Of a DNA stretch of 64,000 bases, positions 1 through 9,191 are shown one piece after another (position 1 is the first letter of the stretch; the number at the start of each line of letters is the position of its first letter). A program made the position numbers and the translations under genes. The DNA comes from Lewinella sp. IMCC34191 (GTDB taxonomy: Bacteria > Bacteroidota > Bacteroidia > Chitinophagales > Saprospiraceae), in NCBI RefSeq assembly GCF_003390935.1, contig NZ_QNQZ01000001.1, positions 806,001 through 870,000 on the forward strand. The letters are read 5' to 3'. A model generated the notes under the pieces. The model ran no database searches, had not been told where the DNA came from, and worked only from the letters and a program-made list of their open reading frames with translations.

Positions 1-723
1 GCGCAACCACTCGCGGTGGCGACCCGTCCACAGTCCCGCTACGGCGTACGCGAAGGGAACGACCGTGCTGGCAAAACCGAGGAAGAGGGTAGGGGGGTGA
101 ATCGTCATCCAGTAGTTCTGCAAACTCGGATTCAGCCCGTTACCGCGTAGCAGGGAAACATAATCGGCCTGCTGAAAGATGGGCGCATTGACCGTTTCCC
201 GTAGTAACAACATCGGGTTGGAGCCAAACTTGAGTATAAAGTCCCCGAAACCGAAGTGGACACCCAACAGCATGGAGACGATCACGACCTGCACGGAGCA
301 GATGACCGCCATAACCGGTTTCTCCCAGCTGCGTGCCGTCACCATCAGAACGTAGCCAAGGATAACGTGCCAGAAAGTCCAAAGTAAAAAGCTTCCTTCC
401 TGCCCCTCCCAGAAGGCGGAGAAGATGTATCGCTGTTGCAGCTGACCGTCGACGTGCGCCGTTACGTACTGGTACTCGTAGTACTGATTCAGCATCGCAA
501 AGAAGATGCAGCCGATCACGGTAAACACCGCCGCGCCGTGCGCTAAAAAGGACAGCTGACCAAGGCGCTGCCACGATCGGCTACGCAAGACTTCCTCCCG
601 ATACTGGGTAGCCAGGAAATAGCTGACCATACTCAGGATGCCCGCGAAAAAGGCGAGCAAAATGGCGAAGTGACCGATGTACCGCGGACCGAGGTGCTCG
701 TTGATGTACTGAATTTCCTCCAT
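1..723 (-). CDS. ccmF: Cytochrome c maturation heme lyase CcmF (partial, N-terminal part)
   Basis: An open frame runs from an ATG at 723 leftward off the window edge, giving 241 codons of the N-terminal part. The translation starts MEEIQYINEHLGPRYIGHFA and is a chain of hydrophobic segments. It contains the CcmF/NrfE-family signatures SAFWEGQEGSFLLW and NYWMTIHPPTLFLGF, the latter next to the WWD-domain region that handles heme. Members of this inner-membrane family attach heme to apocytochrome c. The gene lies 6 bp downstream of ccmE on the same strand, so the two are surely co-transcribed. The C-terminal half, with the rest of the heme-binding domain, is outside the window. Confidence 0.93.
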   Translation of the reverse strand, partial: MEEIQYINEHLGPRYIGHFAILLAFFAGILSMVSYFLATQYREEVLRSRSWQRLGQLSFLAHGAAVFTVIGCIFFAMLNQYYEYQYVTAHVDGQLQQRYIFSAFWEGQEGSFLLWTFWHVILGYVLMVTARSWEKPVMAVICSVQVVIVSMLLGVHFGFGDFILKFGSNPMLLLRETVNAPIFQQADYVSLLRGNGLNPSLQNYWMTIHPPTLFLGFASTVVPFAYAVAGLWTGRHREWLR

Positions 724-729
724 GTAGGC

Positions 730-1128
730 TTAGCTCTCGGTGAGGCTGTTGATCATTTCCTCCTGGTCCTTGTACTTGCTCGGACACTTCATCTGAATAT
801 CACTGGCGATGAATTTGTCGTCTTTCATCCGGCCGGTAAGTACGATGCTCTCACTCATTTCGAAGTCCTGGGGCTTACCCATGAGAAGGATTACCTCCCG
901 TTCGGTACCTGCCAGGTCTTCCAGGAAAAAGCTGAAGTAATTCGGATCCGTTAGCGGGTCGTAGATCGTCGGCTTATCCTTCACGTAGGTGCCTACGAGT
1001 TGCACCTTGCTGCCACTCTCCGCCGCTTTGGCGAAGTTGGCATATTCGCTGGTCGCATTGCCGGTCTGGAACAGCAGCACGACGGCGACAACGACCAACA
1101 GGATAGCAAGTAGATACGATTTCTTCAT
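730..1128 (-). CDS. ccmE: Cytochrome c maturation protein CcmE, CxxxY-type heme chaperone
   Basis: 132 residues: an N-terminal membrane anchor (residues 4-20), then an OB-fold-like beta-rich domain (VQLVGTYVKDKP, ESIVLTGRMKDDKFIASDIQ) typical of CcmE. CcmE carries heme covalently to CcmF. The classical heme-attaching histidine (HxxxY) is replaced here by cysteine: the motif is CPSKY at residues 115-119. Such CxxxY CcmE proteins are known from some deltaproteobacteria and archaea. Upstream (1129-1352) no further ccm gene is present, so the remaining ccm genes must lie elsewhere or beyond ccmF. Assignment is firm from the fold pattern and the adjoining ccmF. Confidence 0.88.
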   Translation of the reverse strand: MKKSYLLAILLVVVAVVLLFQTGNATSEYANFAKAAESGSKVQLVGTYVKDKPTIYDPLTDPNYFSFFLEDLAGTEREVILLMGKPQDFEMSESIVLTGRMKDDKFIASDIQMKCPSKYKDQEEMINSLTES

Positions 1129-1352
1129 GGGGCCCGAAGCTTAGAGGAGGTGTCCTAAAGAAACGCTAAGGTAGGTGGACCGTTGCGCGGTCAGGTCAAT
1201 GTTCGGTCATATGCGTAGCGTCCCGCTGCGAATAGCTTTTCGACGACCAATTGTCAGAACCGCCCGCTGAATAACGGGGACCAACGGACCGGACGGCGCA
1301 ACAAATGCGGCGAATGCGTATTTTGCTACAAGCCATTGTAAACTAAGAAGGT

Positions 1353-2048
1353 ATGTCTTTCCGCCACCAACCCATTATTGCGCTGATCGTCGCTTTATCG
1401 GTCTCCCAACTCACGAGCGCCCAGAGCAGCGTCAAAGAATTTCGGCTGGGGGGCAGTGCCCAGATTTTGAACGAGGAATGTATACGCCTGACGCCGGAAA
1501 CGCCCTACGTCAGCGGTTCGGCCTGGTTCCAGAACCCGATGGACCTGGAATATCCCTTTGAACTGACCGTGGACCTGGTGCTCGGCGAGAACGACGAGCT
1601 GGGAGCTGACGGTATCGTCTTCGTCTTCCATCCATCGATGCAAACGGGCTACCGGGGAGAGGGGATGGGGTTCGCCGGCCTGTATCCGTCCCTCGGCATT
1701 GAATTTGACACCTACCAGAATTACCATCTGGGCGATCCCGCCGCCGACCATGTAGCCATCATGCCCCACGGCCAGGCCCACCACGCGCGAAGCATGGTAG
1801 GCCCGATCGAGCTGCCCAACCTGGAGAACGGAGCCAAGCGACCGCTGACGATTGCCTGGAACCCCGGTACCCAGACCCTGCAGGTTTCATTAGATGGAAA
1901 TACGGTAGCCACCTACCAGGGCGACATCATCAACGACATCTTCGGGGGAAACTCAAAAGTCTACTGGGGAGCAACCGCGGCCACCGGCCGGAAGATCAAC
2001 TACCAGGACGTCTGCATTCGGAAGCTGGTATACGCGATGGTGGACTAA
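1353..2048 (+). CDS. Secreted L-type (legume-like) lectin-domain protein
   Basis: 231 residues with a signal peptide (residues 1 to about 24, ending TSAQS). The rest reads as one L-type lectin beta-sandwich: LGADGIVFVFHP, then GLYPSLGIEFDTYQN, then DPAADHVAIMPHG, then LTIAWNPGTQTLQVSLDG. The GIEFDT strand and the D/N-rich loop correspond to the calcium and carbohydrate-binding face in bacterial lectins of this family. In many Bacteroidota this domain sits at the N-terminus of a larger T9SS cargo; here it stands alone with no sorting domain. The 3' end overlaps the convergent lipoprotein gene by 96 bp as annotated. The ligand is unknown. Confidence 0.75.
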   Translation: MSFRHQPIIALIVALSVSQLTSAQSSVKEFRLGGSAQILNEECIRLTPETPYVSGSAWFQNPMDLEYPFELTVDLVLGENDELGADGIVFVFHPSMQTGYRGEGMGFAGLYPSLGIEFDTYQNYHLGDPAADHVAIMPHGQAHHARSMVGPIELPNLENGAKRPLTIAWNPGTQTLQVSLDGNTVATYQGDIINDIFGGNSKVYWGATAATGRKINYQDVCIRKLVYAMVD

Positions 2049-2666
2049 GCTATTGACGCTCGGCCAGACCGTCGCCGTCCGTATATCTGCGACCTGACCA
2101 ACTTGCCAGTACGTGCCGTGAGGGTTGCCGTTGTCGTCTAACATGACGTAGGAGAAAGATAGGTCCTCTATACCGCTGTCTTCGACGCACCCTGAAATGA
2201 CGCCTAAAATAGTCCAGTAGCCACCCCTGGCATCTTCGTTTACCTTTTCGGTGAATACCGTAAATCTGCATCCTTTACCCACCAGGAAACTACCCTTATT
2301 TTCGATGTAACCTCCATCGCCGAATTCGGTTAACAGGTCTACTTGAAAGTTTTGGCTTTGATTAGAGAAAGTAAATTGCTGGGTACGAATGGTGTCACCG
2401 ATAATGAACGGGTCGTCATCGAGAGAGGAGGCAGTGACGGTAACCGGACTGGAGAAAAATACACCTGTAATATCTGGAGGATTGTTTCCGCCATTAATGG
2501 GTTGCCCGAGATCCTCAACCGCCTGCAGCACCTGTTCCGGTACAAGGTCACGTATTTCGCTGGTAAGACCCCTTTCATCCGTTTGGGGACCTTCCGAATC
2601 CTTCGTACACGAAAAGGTCACAAGTAAGGTAGCCAAGATCGCTACGCGATAAATTAAATGACACAT
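1953..2666 (-). CDS. Predicted outer-membrane lipoprotein, possibly frameshifted at its 3' end
   Basis: I do not recognise the family. The likely start is the ATG at 2664-2666, which gives a short lipoprotein signal ending LLVTFSC, with Cys as lipid anchor. An upstream ATG at 2732 would bury that signal. The mature part is beta-rich and hydrophilic. The annotated frame runs 96 bp into the lectin gene. One frame over, the same strand reads RRYTDGDGLAERQ and stops at 2050, just past the lectin stop; this looks like a more natural C-terminus. A single-base deletion, or a sequencing error, near 2087-2096 would explain it. Function unknown. Confidence 0.6.
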   Translation of the reverse strand: MCHLIYRVAILATLLVTFSCTKDSEGPQTDERGLTSEIRDLVPEQVLQAVEDLGQPINGGNNPPDITGVFFSSPVTVTASSLDDDPFIIGDTIRTQQFTFSNQSQNFQVDLLTEFGDGGYIENKGSFLVGKGCRFTVFTEKVNEDARGGYWTILGVISGCVEDSGIEDLSFSYVMLDDNGNPHGTYWQVGQVADIRTATVWPSVNSLVHHRVYQLPNADVLVVDLPAGGRGCSPVDF

Positions 2667-2830
2667 AAGATGAGAATTAAATGGTTTGTACCTCCGCAAT
2701 AGCGCGGTGTTTGAAATCGATAATTCCACCAAAGCCTATTCGTAACCTGTCTACGTCGGATATAATTTCTGCACTCCGTATCACCGTCGAATTACATCTT
2801 CCATCAGGGTGTCTCGTCCTTATATTCACT

Positions 2831-2850
2831 AGCTTTCCCTAGCGAAAGCT
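2831..2850. repeat. Small inverted repeat upstream of the AraC-type regulator
   Basis: AGCTTTC, 6 nt, then GAAAGCT: a perfect 7-bp-arm inverted repeat about 42 bp before the GTG start of the AraC-type gene. It could be an operator for autoregulation or a weak hairpin in the leader. There is no T-run, so a terminator is unlikely. Confidence 0.35.
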
Positions 2851-2891
2851 GGAGTTGTTCGCGTCCATCTTTTACTTAAGTCGAAACCCCG

Positions 2892-4073
2892 GTGAACCTG
2901 GCTGAACTATCCGTAAGTCTACAATCCGCGCTACTACTGGCCGAAATATGCTTTTGCGGATTATTCGGGCTGTTACTACTTCGACGTTCACTGCTTACTC
3001 CTCGCTGTGCGCCCCGGTGGTTAGCTGTGACCCTCTTTTTATCCGCCCTCTACCTGGTGCCCTGGGCCGCCGGTCATTTGGGATGGTACGCCCGCGACGG
3101 GTACCGTGAATTTCTCTTTTACGCACCCTTTCACCAATTGCTACTGATCGGACCATGCATTTATCTATATGTCAGTACGTTATTAAACTCAAGACAGGGT
3201 GTTCCGCGCCGGCGGTGGTGGCATTTCTTGCCCGCTGCCCTCTACCTGGCCTATAGCCTGCTTATGTGTATCGCTGACCTCCTCGTACTAGACACCCCGT
3301 ACTTTTACGCGGACGGCCGGGATCGCGATCTGGACTCGTGGTACCAGATCGTCGGTTTGCTGAGTTTGATTGTTTACACTGGTTTATCCATTTCCCGTTA
3401 TCGGCTATACCGGCGCGACATTGTTCTGGAAGTCAGCTATGCCGATGCCGTTACCTACAGGTGGGTCCGCCAGTATTTAGTTATTCTGTTGTTCTTGGTT
3501 GGCTTGCGACTGGTTTTCCTGGTCGCCTATCCCGAATTCGGTGCCTTCGGCCCCATGTTCTGGTATTACCTGATCTTCGGACTGGTCAGTAGCGCGGTCG
3601 GACTAGCCGGCTACACCGAGGCCGTCCGCCGGGAGGTATCGCGATCCCTGGCCGTCCCGATGATCGCGGACGACCTGGACGCCGATCCATCCTCTTCGGG
3701 CACTTACCCCGACATCGATGCGGTCGACCTGCAACGGTGGAAACCCGACCTGCTTGCCCTTATGGAGCGGGAACTGGCGTTTCGCGATCCTGGTCTCTCG
3801 TTATCCGACCTGGCGGGCAGAATGGATTTAAGCCGTCGACAAACCTCCGCCCTCATCAACCGGGAATTCGGGCAAAACTTTAACGACTTCGTCAATAGCT
3901 ATCGCGTGCGAGCCGTCCGCCATTCGCTTGCCGCTGAAGAACACGTCGACCGCACGCTGCTGGGGGTGGCCCTGGACGCTGGCTTTAATTCTAAGACTAC
4001 CTTCAACCGTGTCTTCAAGCGGGAAACGGGACAAACACCCCGACAATACGTGGCATCCTTGCCCAAAACATAG
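2892..4073 (+). CDS. Membrane-anchored AraC-family transcriptional regulator
   Basis: 393 residues from a GTG start. Residues 1-240 contain about seven hydrophobic segments (for example LLLAEICFCGLFGLLLL and LVILLFLVGLRLVFLVAY). The C-terminal 110 residues are an AraC-type double helix-turn-helix: LSLSDLAGRMDLSRRQTSAL followed by GVALDAGFNSKTTFNRVFKR and ETGQTPRQYV. This is the 7TM-AraC architecture frequent in Bacteroidota, thought to sense a signal in the membrane and act on DNA from there. The neighbour 56 bp downstream is the interrupted serine hydrolase, a possible target. No ligand can be inferred. Confidence 0.9.
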   Translation: MNLAELSVSLQSALLLAEICFCGLFGLLLLRRSLLTPRCAPRWLAVTLFLSALYLVPWAAGHLGWYARDGYREFLFYAPFHQLLLIGPCIYLYVSTLLNSRQGVPRRRWWHFLPAALYLAYSLLMCIADLLVLDTPYFYADGRDRDLDSWYQIVGLLSLIVYTGLSISRYRLYRRDIVLEVSYADAVTYRWVRQYLVILLFLVGLRLVFLVAYPEFGAFGPMFWYYLIFGLVSSAVGLAGYTEAVRREVSRSLAVPMIADDLDADPSSSGTYPDIDAVDLQRWKPDLLALMERELAFRDPGLSLSDLAGRMDLSRRQTSALINREFGQNFNDFVNSYRVRAVRHSLAAEEHVDRTLLGVALDAGFNSKTTFNRVFKRETGQTPRQYVASLPKT

Positions 4074-4084
4074 TGCCAAATCGT

Positions 4085-4099
4085 GCGACGGGGCGCAGG
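4085..4099 (+). repeat. Degenerate copy of a GC-rich dispersed repeat
   Basis: GCGACGGGGCGCAGG, matching 13 of 15 bases of the core of the exact repeat found at 12187-12206 and 33962-33981. It lies just after the stop codon of the AraC-type gene, again between genes. The match is weak enough to be chance. Confidence 0.25.
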
Positions 4100-4129
4100 T
4101 ATGAGCCTTATTCAGGTACTTGGTAGCTT

Positions 4130-5788
4130 ATGAGAATTCGATCCTTGTTCCGATTCCTGTTGCTGTGCTTTCCCCTGACCCTCTTCGGTCAGGCCGATCC
4201 GTTTCCCCCCGCTTGGGCAGACTCGTTGCGTGTGTTGCTGCGGGCGGATGTTCCGGAAGGCGGACCGGGCGGAGCACTCGGTATCGTACACCGGGGCGAA
4301 GTCATCTTTGAAGATTATGCCGGACTGGCCGATCTGGAAGCGGAGGCACCCATTGGGCCGGCTACCCGTTTCAACATCGCCTCCAATGCCAAGCAATTTA
4401 CCGCCCTGTGTGTGCTCCGCTTGGCCGAGGAAGGCAAACTGGATTTACAAGATGATATTCGGGATTATTTGCCAGAATTGCTGCCGAATATCGACACGGC
4501 GCTCCCTATAGAAAATCTATTAACGCACACCAGCGGCATTCGGGACGTATACAATCTCTAGTCCTTGCAGGGCATCACCTGGTGGCGTACTACGCTGTCG
4601 AACGATGATGCCTACCGACTACTTCTCCGGCAAACGGCGCTGAACTTCGAACCCGGACAGCAGTACCTCTACAGCAATTCTAATTACCTGTTACTTACCA
4701 AGCTGGTGGAGGTAATTACCGGTGCGCCGTTTGTTGACTACGCGGGTCGACTATTCGCCGATCTCGGCATGCACCAAACGGCCTTTCTCTCCGATCATCG
4801 GCTAGCCATATCCGAGCTGGCCCGACCGTATTTCAACTTCGATACCTGGCAAAGCTATGAGTGGCTCAGTGACCTCCACGGCGACGGGGCGCTCCTGACA
4901 ACACTGCCAGATCAGCTTCGCTACGAGCAACTTCGCTCCAATCCCAATTTGCTTCGTGGTCCAATTGCCCGATCCGTCATTCGAAGTAAGGGCCTGCCCT
5001 GGCCGAATGCAGGGACGTATGGCTTCGGCACCGAGTTTGCCGACTACCGCGGACAACCGGTCAATTTCCATAACGGCAGCACGGGCGCGTGGAAGGCCAC
5101 GGTCCTCCGCTTCCCGGACCTCGATCTGGCAATAGTAGTCATGAACAACAGCGGTAAATTCTTTACCTACGATCTTGCCCGCGACGTAGCCGATGTACTG
5201 CTGGCCCCCATCCTGAAGCGCAACCGCTACCAGACCGTTCCCGAGCCAAACTTCCAGCCGGTTGCTAACCTAAGCCCCGCGGGCGTATATGGTGCCACGG
5301 AGGGATATGCTATCCGGGTCGAAGCAGGTTCCGGCGACACGCTTATTCTGCACCGCTTCGGCCGGCCGGATATCCGCCTCGAACCCTTTGGTGAAGGGAT
5401 TTATCGGCAGGTCACCGACTCCACCTTTTACCAGACGTTTGACGCTGATCCCAGCGGACGGAAACGAATAACGCTATACCATCATAGTCACGCGCCGTAT
5501 TCCCTGTTGAAGACGGAAGTACCGGCGGGAAGAACTGGATGCATGGATTCATTACTCGGACAAACGTTCATGAGCTCGGAAACGGGGGTCGAACTCAATG
5601 TATCCACCGGTGGTGATGGCTTGATGCTCGTCCTGGCCAAGGACACCCTTACCGTCGACACTTTCACCGAGCGGATATGGGTCACCCAGCCATATACCAT
5701 CCGGGTAGAGAGCGAACGGGATGAACCCATACTCTACCTGTTTGATGACCGGCTGCGGTGGATACGCTTCGATCGGGTAGAAGATTAA
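4130..5788 (+). pseudogene. Serine hydrolase (beta-lactamase/PBP4* class) interrupted by an in-frame TAG
   Basis: One frame encodes a complete class C beta-lactamase-like protein broken only by TAG at 4559-4561. Before it come a signal peptide (ending TLFGQ) and the catalytic SxxK as SNAK (Ser85, Lys88), ending LLTHTSGIRDVYNL. After it the frame continues without shift as SLQGITWW, then the catalytic tyrosine motif YSN (Tyr181) and a C-terminal beta-rich domain. The nucleophile and the tyrosine are therefore on opposite sides of the stop, so neither half can be active. A TGG (Trp) to TAG change fits well. The downstream half shows no decay, so the mutation is recent, or a sequencing error, or it is suppressed. 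Confidence 0.85.
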
Positions 5789-5794
5789 GGGCGT

Positions 5795-7372
5795 TTAACG
5801 CCCGGCGTCCTGGTACATTTCTCGCAGGTAGCGATAGCGAGGTTCCGCTTCGAAGGGTTTGGCCTCGCTGTCCTGATCGAGAATCATGACTTCGGGCGTC
5901 TTTCCCTCTGACAGGCGTGGCCATTCGGGAAGCTCCTGACCATTCGGGTCGCCGGTTTTGATGAAATTGGCGAGATAGGCCATCATCGTGGAAGCCGTTC
6001 TCCGGTCCGCTTCCTGCCAGTCATATCCGTCGGATACGTCCAGGCTATTCATGAAGTATTCAATGTCGGTGGCGTGCGCCGCACCGGGCATTTCCATTGG
6101 ATTTTCCTGCCCCTTGAGCTGCGGCCGGATGCGGTCGAAGCGGTAGCGGTAAACCGGTTGATCGCTATTCTGGCGGTGCAAATCCGCCCAGTTCCAGGTG
6201 CCGAGAACGATCCAGGTATCCGACGCCAATTCGATGGCAGAGCGGGTGGGCTGGTCGGCAGCGTAGTACTGCATCAATTGGTCGGCGTTGTCTGGGAATT
6301 GCTCGCGAACCTGCTTGCGGAAAGCATCCGCGGTTTCGGGAAAGCGTCCCCAGGGGCGTTCCGTGCTCGTCCAGCCGGTCATCAGGGGGACCTGTGCCTG
6401 TTGACCCTCCTGAAAGGTGATTAAGGGCTCTTCTTGCAAAAACCGGCCGTCCACCACGACGGGTGGTCCGCCCATCTGGCTATCATTGAAGGCCTCGTAA
6501 ATGTCACGGGTGGATGCCGCGCGTAGTTCGGCTATGGAGGCAATTCCAGCGGCTGCCAGCCATTTCTCGCCCCAGCTTTCTCCCACCTCCAGAGCGGCGG
6601 TCGGCCGTTCGGGATTCACTACGCTTCCACTTTGGCCGACTACCCCCGCCAGCAGGTCGCGCGCGAGGGGTGAAATCATCTGTGCGCTGACGGACATGGA
6701 TCCGGCGCTTTCTCCGGCGATGGTGATGCGGTCCGGGTCACCACCGAAGGCTTCGATGTTATCGTGCACCCACTGGATGGCTGCAGCCTGGTCCATGAGT
6801 CCGTAATTGCCCGATCCACCGTAGTCCGATTCGGCCGAAAGCTCCGGGTGGGCCAGAAAGCCGAAGATGTTCAGGCGGTAATTCGGGGTCACGACGACGA
6901 TGCCTTCCTCGGCTAGTTTTTCGCCGTCGTAGCGCCGCTCGTCGCCCGAACCGGCCTGGAATCCACCGCCGTAGAAGTACACGAGGACGGGAAGTCCTTT
7001 CTCCTCGCTTTTAGTTGGTGTCCACACGTTCAGATAGAGGCAGTCTTCGCTCACCGAAGGCGAACGGAACCGCATATCGGAGTAGACGTACCGTTGCACC
7101 GGCCGTGGACCGAATTCCTTAGCCATGCGGACACCGTCCCAGTCCGCTGCGGGCTGCGGTGGTTGCCAGCGCAGATCGGCTACCGGCGGGGCGGCAAAGG
7201 GAATGCCGAGGTAGGATTGGATGCCGGTGCGGGTACTGTAGCTGCCCTCGAGGGTGCCGCTCGCTACTTGTGTCTGCACCGGGAACCCAAAGGCTATTTT
7301 ATCCTGCGCTCCGCCGCGAAAAGGAGCACATACGAGCAGGGCAAAAAGAAGGAGGGTATATATGTATTGCAT
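5795..7372 (-). CDS. Secreted type-B carboxylesterase (para-nitrobenzyl esterase family)
   Basis: 525 residues with a signal peptide (residues 1 to about 22, ending GGAQ). The alpha/beta-hydrolase marks are clear: oxyanion loop YGGGF (134-138), the type-B signature EDCLYLNVW (109-117), and the nucleophile elbow GESAGS with Ser222. The His of the triad probably lies in AAHATDIEYF near the C-terminal third. Family members hydrolyse carboxylic esters, including aryl esters; the natural substrate here is unknown. The gene is convergent with the broken serine hydrolase (6 bp apart) and divergent from ggt. A TACCTTTC box lies 18 bp before the start. Confidence 0.92.
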   Translation of the reverse strand: MQYIYTLLLFALLVCAPFRGGAQDKIAFGFPVQTQVASGTLEGSYSTRTGIQSYLGIPFAAPPVADLRWQPPQPAADWDGVRMAKEFGPRPVQRYVYSDMRFRSPSVSEDCLYLNVWTPTKSEEKGLPVLVYFYGGGFQAGSGDERRYDGEKLAEEGIVVVTPNYRLNIFGFLAHPELSAESDYGGSGNYGLMDQAAAIQWVHDNIEAFGGDPDRITIAGESAGSMSVSAQMISPLARDLLAGVVGQSGSVVNPERPTAALEVGESWGEKWLAAAGIASIAELRAASTRDIYEAFNDSQMGGPPVVVDGRFLQEEPLITFQEGQQAQVPLMTGWTSTERPWGRFPETADAFRKQVREQFPDNADQLMQYYAADQPTRSAIELASDTWIVLGTWNWADLHRQNSDQPVYRYRFDRIRPQLKGQENPMEMPGAAHATDIEYFMNSLDVSDGYDWQEADRRTASTMMAYLANFIKTGDPNGQELPEWPRLSEGKTPEVMILDQDSEAKPFEAEPRYRYLREMYQDAGR

Positions 7373-7390
7373 AGGTTTGTCGACTTCGAT

Positions 7391-7398
7391 GAAAGGTA
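7391..7398 (-). promoter_or_regulatory. Candidate Bacteroidota -7 box for the carboxylesterase gene
   Basis: On the minus strand this reads TACCTTTC, one mismatch from TAnnTTTG, ending 18 nt before the ATG at 7372. I see no convincing -33 TTG at the expected spacing, so this is a moderate call. Confidence 0.4.
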
Positions 7399-7471
7399 AC
7401 GAATACCTGCGATACCGGTAAGGAAGGTTACGTCACCGGCGAGTGATAACTTAGGCGCCAAGAACATTCCC

Positions 7472-9163
7472 ATGCGCGCCACCTTTCACCTGCTCCTTTT
7501 CCTTTCGCTCAACCTTTCCCTTATGGCCCAGGATCGCATCACCGGCTCCCTCGACGCTACCCGATCCGAAGTGCTGGCGGCAAACGGAATGGTCGCTACC
7601 AGCCATCCGCTGGCTACGCAGATCGGTCTGGATGTCCTCAAGCAGGGGGGAAACGCCATCGATGCGGCCATCGCGGCCAATGCGGCATTGGGTCTTATGG
7701 AACCTACCGGCTGCGGGGTCGGCGGCGATCTTTTCGCGATCGTCTGGGATGCCGGGACGCAGCAGGTTTACGGACTCAACGCCAGCGGCCGCTCCCCCAA
7801 GAATATGACGCTGGCCGATCTGAAAGCGAAAGGTTTGGACAAAATCCCTTCACTGGGGCCGCTCCCGGTCAGCGTACCCGGTGCCGTCGATGGGTGGTTC
7901 AGCCTGCACGAGCGCTTCGGTTCGGTGCCCATGGCCGACCTGCTGGCACCGGCCATCCAGTACGCCGAGGAAGGTTTTCCCCTCACCCAACTCATTGCCT
8001 GGTACATGCAGCGATCGGTGCCGATGTACATCGATCGGGGCTTCCCCAACGTGGAAGACACGTATATGGGACAGAACGGCGGCGTACTGCCCGACGAAGG
8101 CGATATCTATCGTAATCCCTTCCTGGCCAGTACCTACCGGCGCATCGCGCAGGGCGGACGGGATGCCTTTTACCAGGGCGAGATAGCGGAGACGATCACG
8201 AATTTCATCCAGCAGCAGGGCGGTTACCTGTCCGAAGCGGATCTCGCCGATCACCACTCGGAATGGGTGGATCCCGTGTCGGTGAATTACCGCGGGTACG
8301 ACGTCTGGGAGCTGCCCCCGAATGGCCAGGGCATTGCCGCCCTACAGATGCTGGCCATTCTGGAAGGCTACGACTTTAAAAATATCCCGTTCGGCAGCGC
8401 GGAACATTTGCACCTGTTCACCGAAGCCAAGAAGCTGGCCTTCGAGGATCGTGCGAAGTATTACGCGGATATGGACTTCGCCATTGTTCCCGTTGACGAG
8501 TTAATTAGCGAGACTTACGCGGAAGATCGACGGGCACAGATCGGGGACAAAGCCAAGGTGTACGACGCCGGCGAAATCAGCGCCGGTGAGACGATCTACC
8601 TAACCACTGCCGATAAGGACGGCAATATGGTCTCGCTGATCCAGAGTAACTACCGGGGAATGGGTTCCGGGATGGTGCCGCCAGGACTCGGATTCATGCT
8701 CCAGGACCGTGGCGAACTGTTCACGCTCGAAGAGGGCAAGGCAAACACCTACGAACCGGGCAAGCGGCCGTTTCACACGATTATCCCGGCCTTCATCAGC
8801 AAAGATGGTCAACCCTGGGTCAGCTTCGGCGTGATGGGCGGCGACTTTCAGCCCCAGGGCCATACCCAGATCGTCATGAACCTAATCGACTACGGCATGA
8901 ACCTGCAGGAAGCCGGCGATGCCGCCCGCTGGGACCACACCGGCGGGTCTTCCCCGACCGGCGATGCACCCGGGCCGGGGCAGATACGCGTCGAATCGGG
9001 CATCCCCTACGAGACCATCCGCGGGCTTATCGATCGGGGCCACTCCGTCGGCTTCACCCGCGACGGCTATGGTGGCTACCAGGCGATCCTGCGGGACCCA
9101 GAAAACAACGTCTACCACGGCGCTTCGGAGAGCCGGAAGGACGGGCAGGCGGCGGGGTATTAG
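7472..9163 (+). CDS. ggt: Gamma-glutamyltransferase
   Basis: 563 residues with a signal peptide (residues 1 to about 19, ending SLMAQ), so periplasmic or secreted. The enzyme cleaves or transfers the gamma-glutamyl group of glutathione-like compounds and matures by self-cleavage. Visible family marks are GLDVLKQGGNAIDAAIAANA, GCGVGGDLFAIVWD and the autoprocessing site GETIYLTTADKDGNMVS, where Thr374 aligns with the N-terminal nucleophile of the small subunit. The usual second Thr-His of TTH is Ile-Tyr here. The length is normal for the precursor. It is convergent with carB across a G-rich spacer. Confidence 0.93.
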   Translation: MRATFHLLLFLSLNLSLMAQDRITGSLDATRSEVLAANGMVATSHPLATQIGLDVLKQGGNAIDAAIAANAALGLMEPTGCGVGGDLFAIVWDAGTQQVYGLNASGRSPKNMTLADLKAKGLDKIPSLGPLPVSVPGAVDGWFSLHERFGSVPMADLLAPAIQYAEEGFPLTQLIAWYMQRSVPMYIDRGFPNVEDTYMGQNGGVLPDEGDIYRNPFLASTYRRIAQGGRDAFYQGEIAETITNFIQQQGGYLSEADLADHHSEWVDPVSVNYRGYDVWELPPNGQGIAALQMLAILEGYDFKNIPFGSAEHLHLFTEAKKLAFEDRAKYYADMDFAIVPVDELISETYAEDRRAQIGDKAKVYDAGEISAGETIYLTTADKDGNMVSLIQSNYRGMGSGMVPPGLGFMLQDRGELFTLEEGKANTYEPGKRPFHTIIPAFISKDGQPWVSFGVMGGDFQPQGHTQIVMNLIDYGMNLQEAGDAARWDHTGGSSPTGDAPGPGQIRVESGIPYETIRGLIDRGHSVGFTRDGYGGYQAILRDPENNVYHGASESRKDGQAAGY

Positions 9164-9166
9164 AAT

Positions 9167-9191
9167 GGGTTGCTGGGTGCTGGGTGGTGGG
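9167..9191 (+). repeat. G-rich repeat fitting a G-quadruplex motif
   Basis: Four GGG tracts at 9167-9169, 9175-9177, 9182-9184 and 9189-9191 are separated by loops of 5, 4 and 4 nt. This fits the canonical G3N1-7 quadruplex rule. The GGT/GCTG pattern continues to about 9206. It begins 4 nt after the ggt stop and lies between the convergent ggt and carB genes, so it would be in the 3' end of the ggt transcript. Confidence 0.6.

Noticed and set aside
4559-4561. TAG as a recoded sense codon
   Set aside because: TAG ends other normal genes here (for example at 4073 and 9163), so general reassignment is unlikely.
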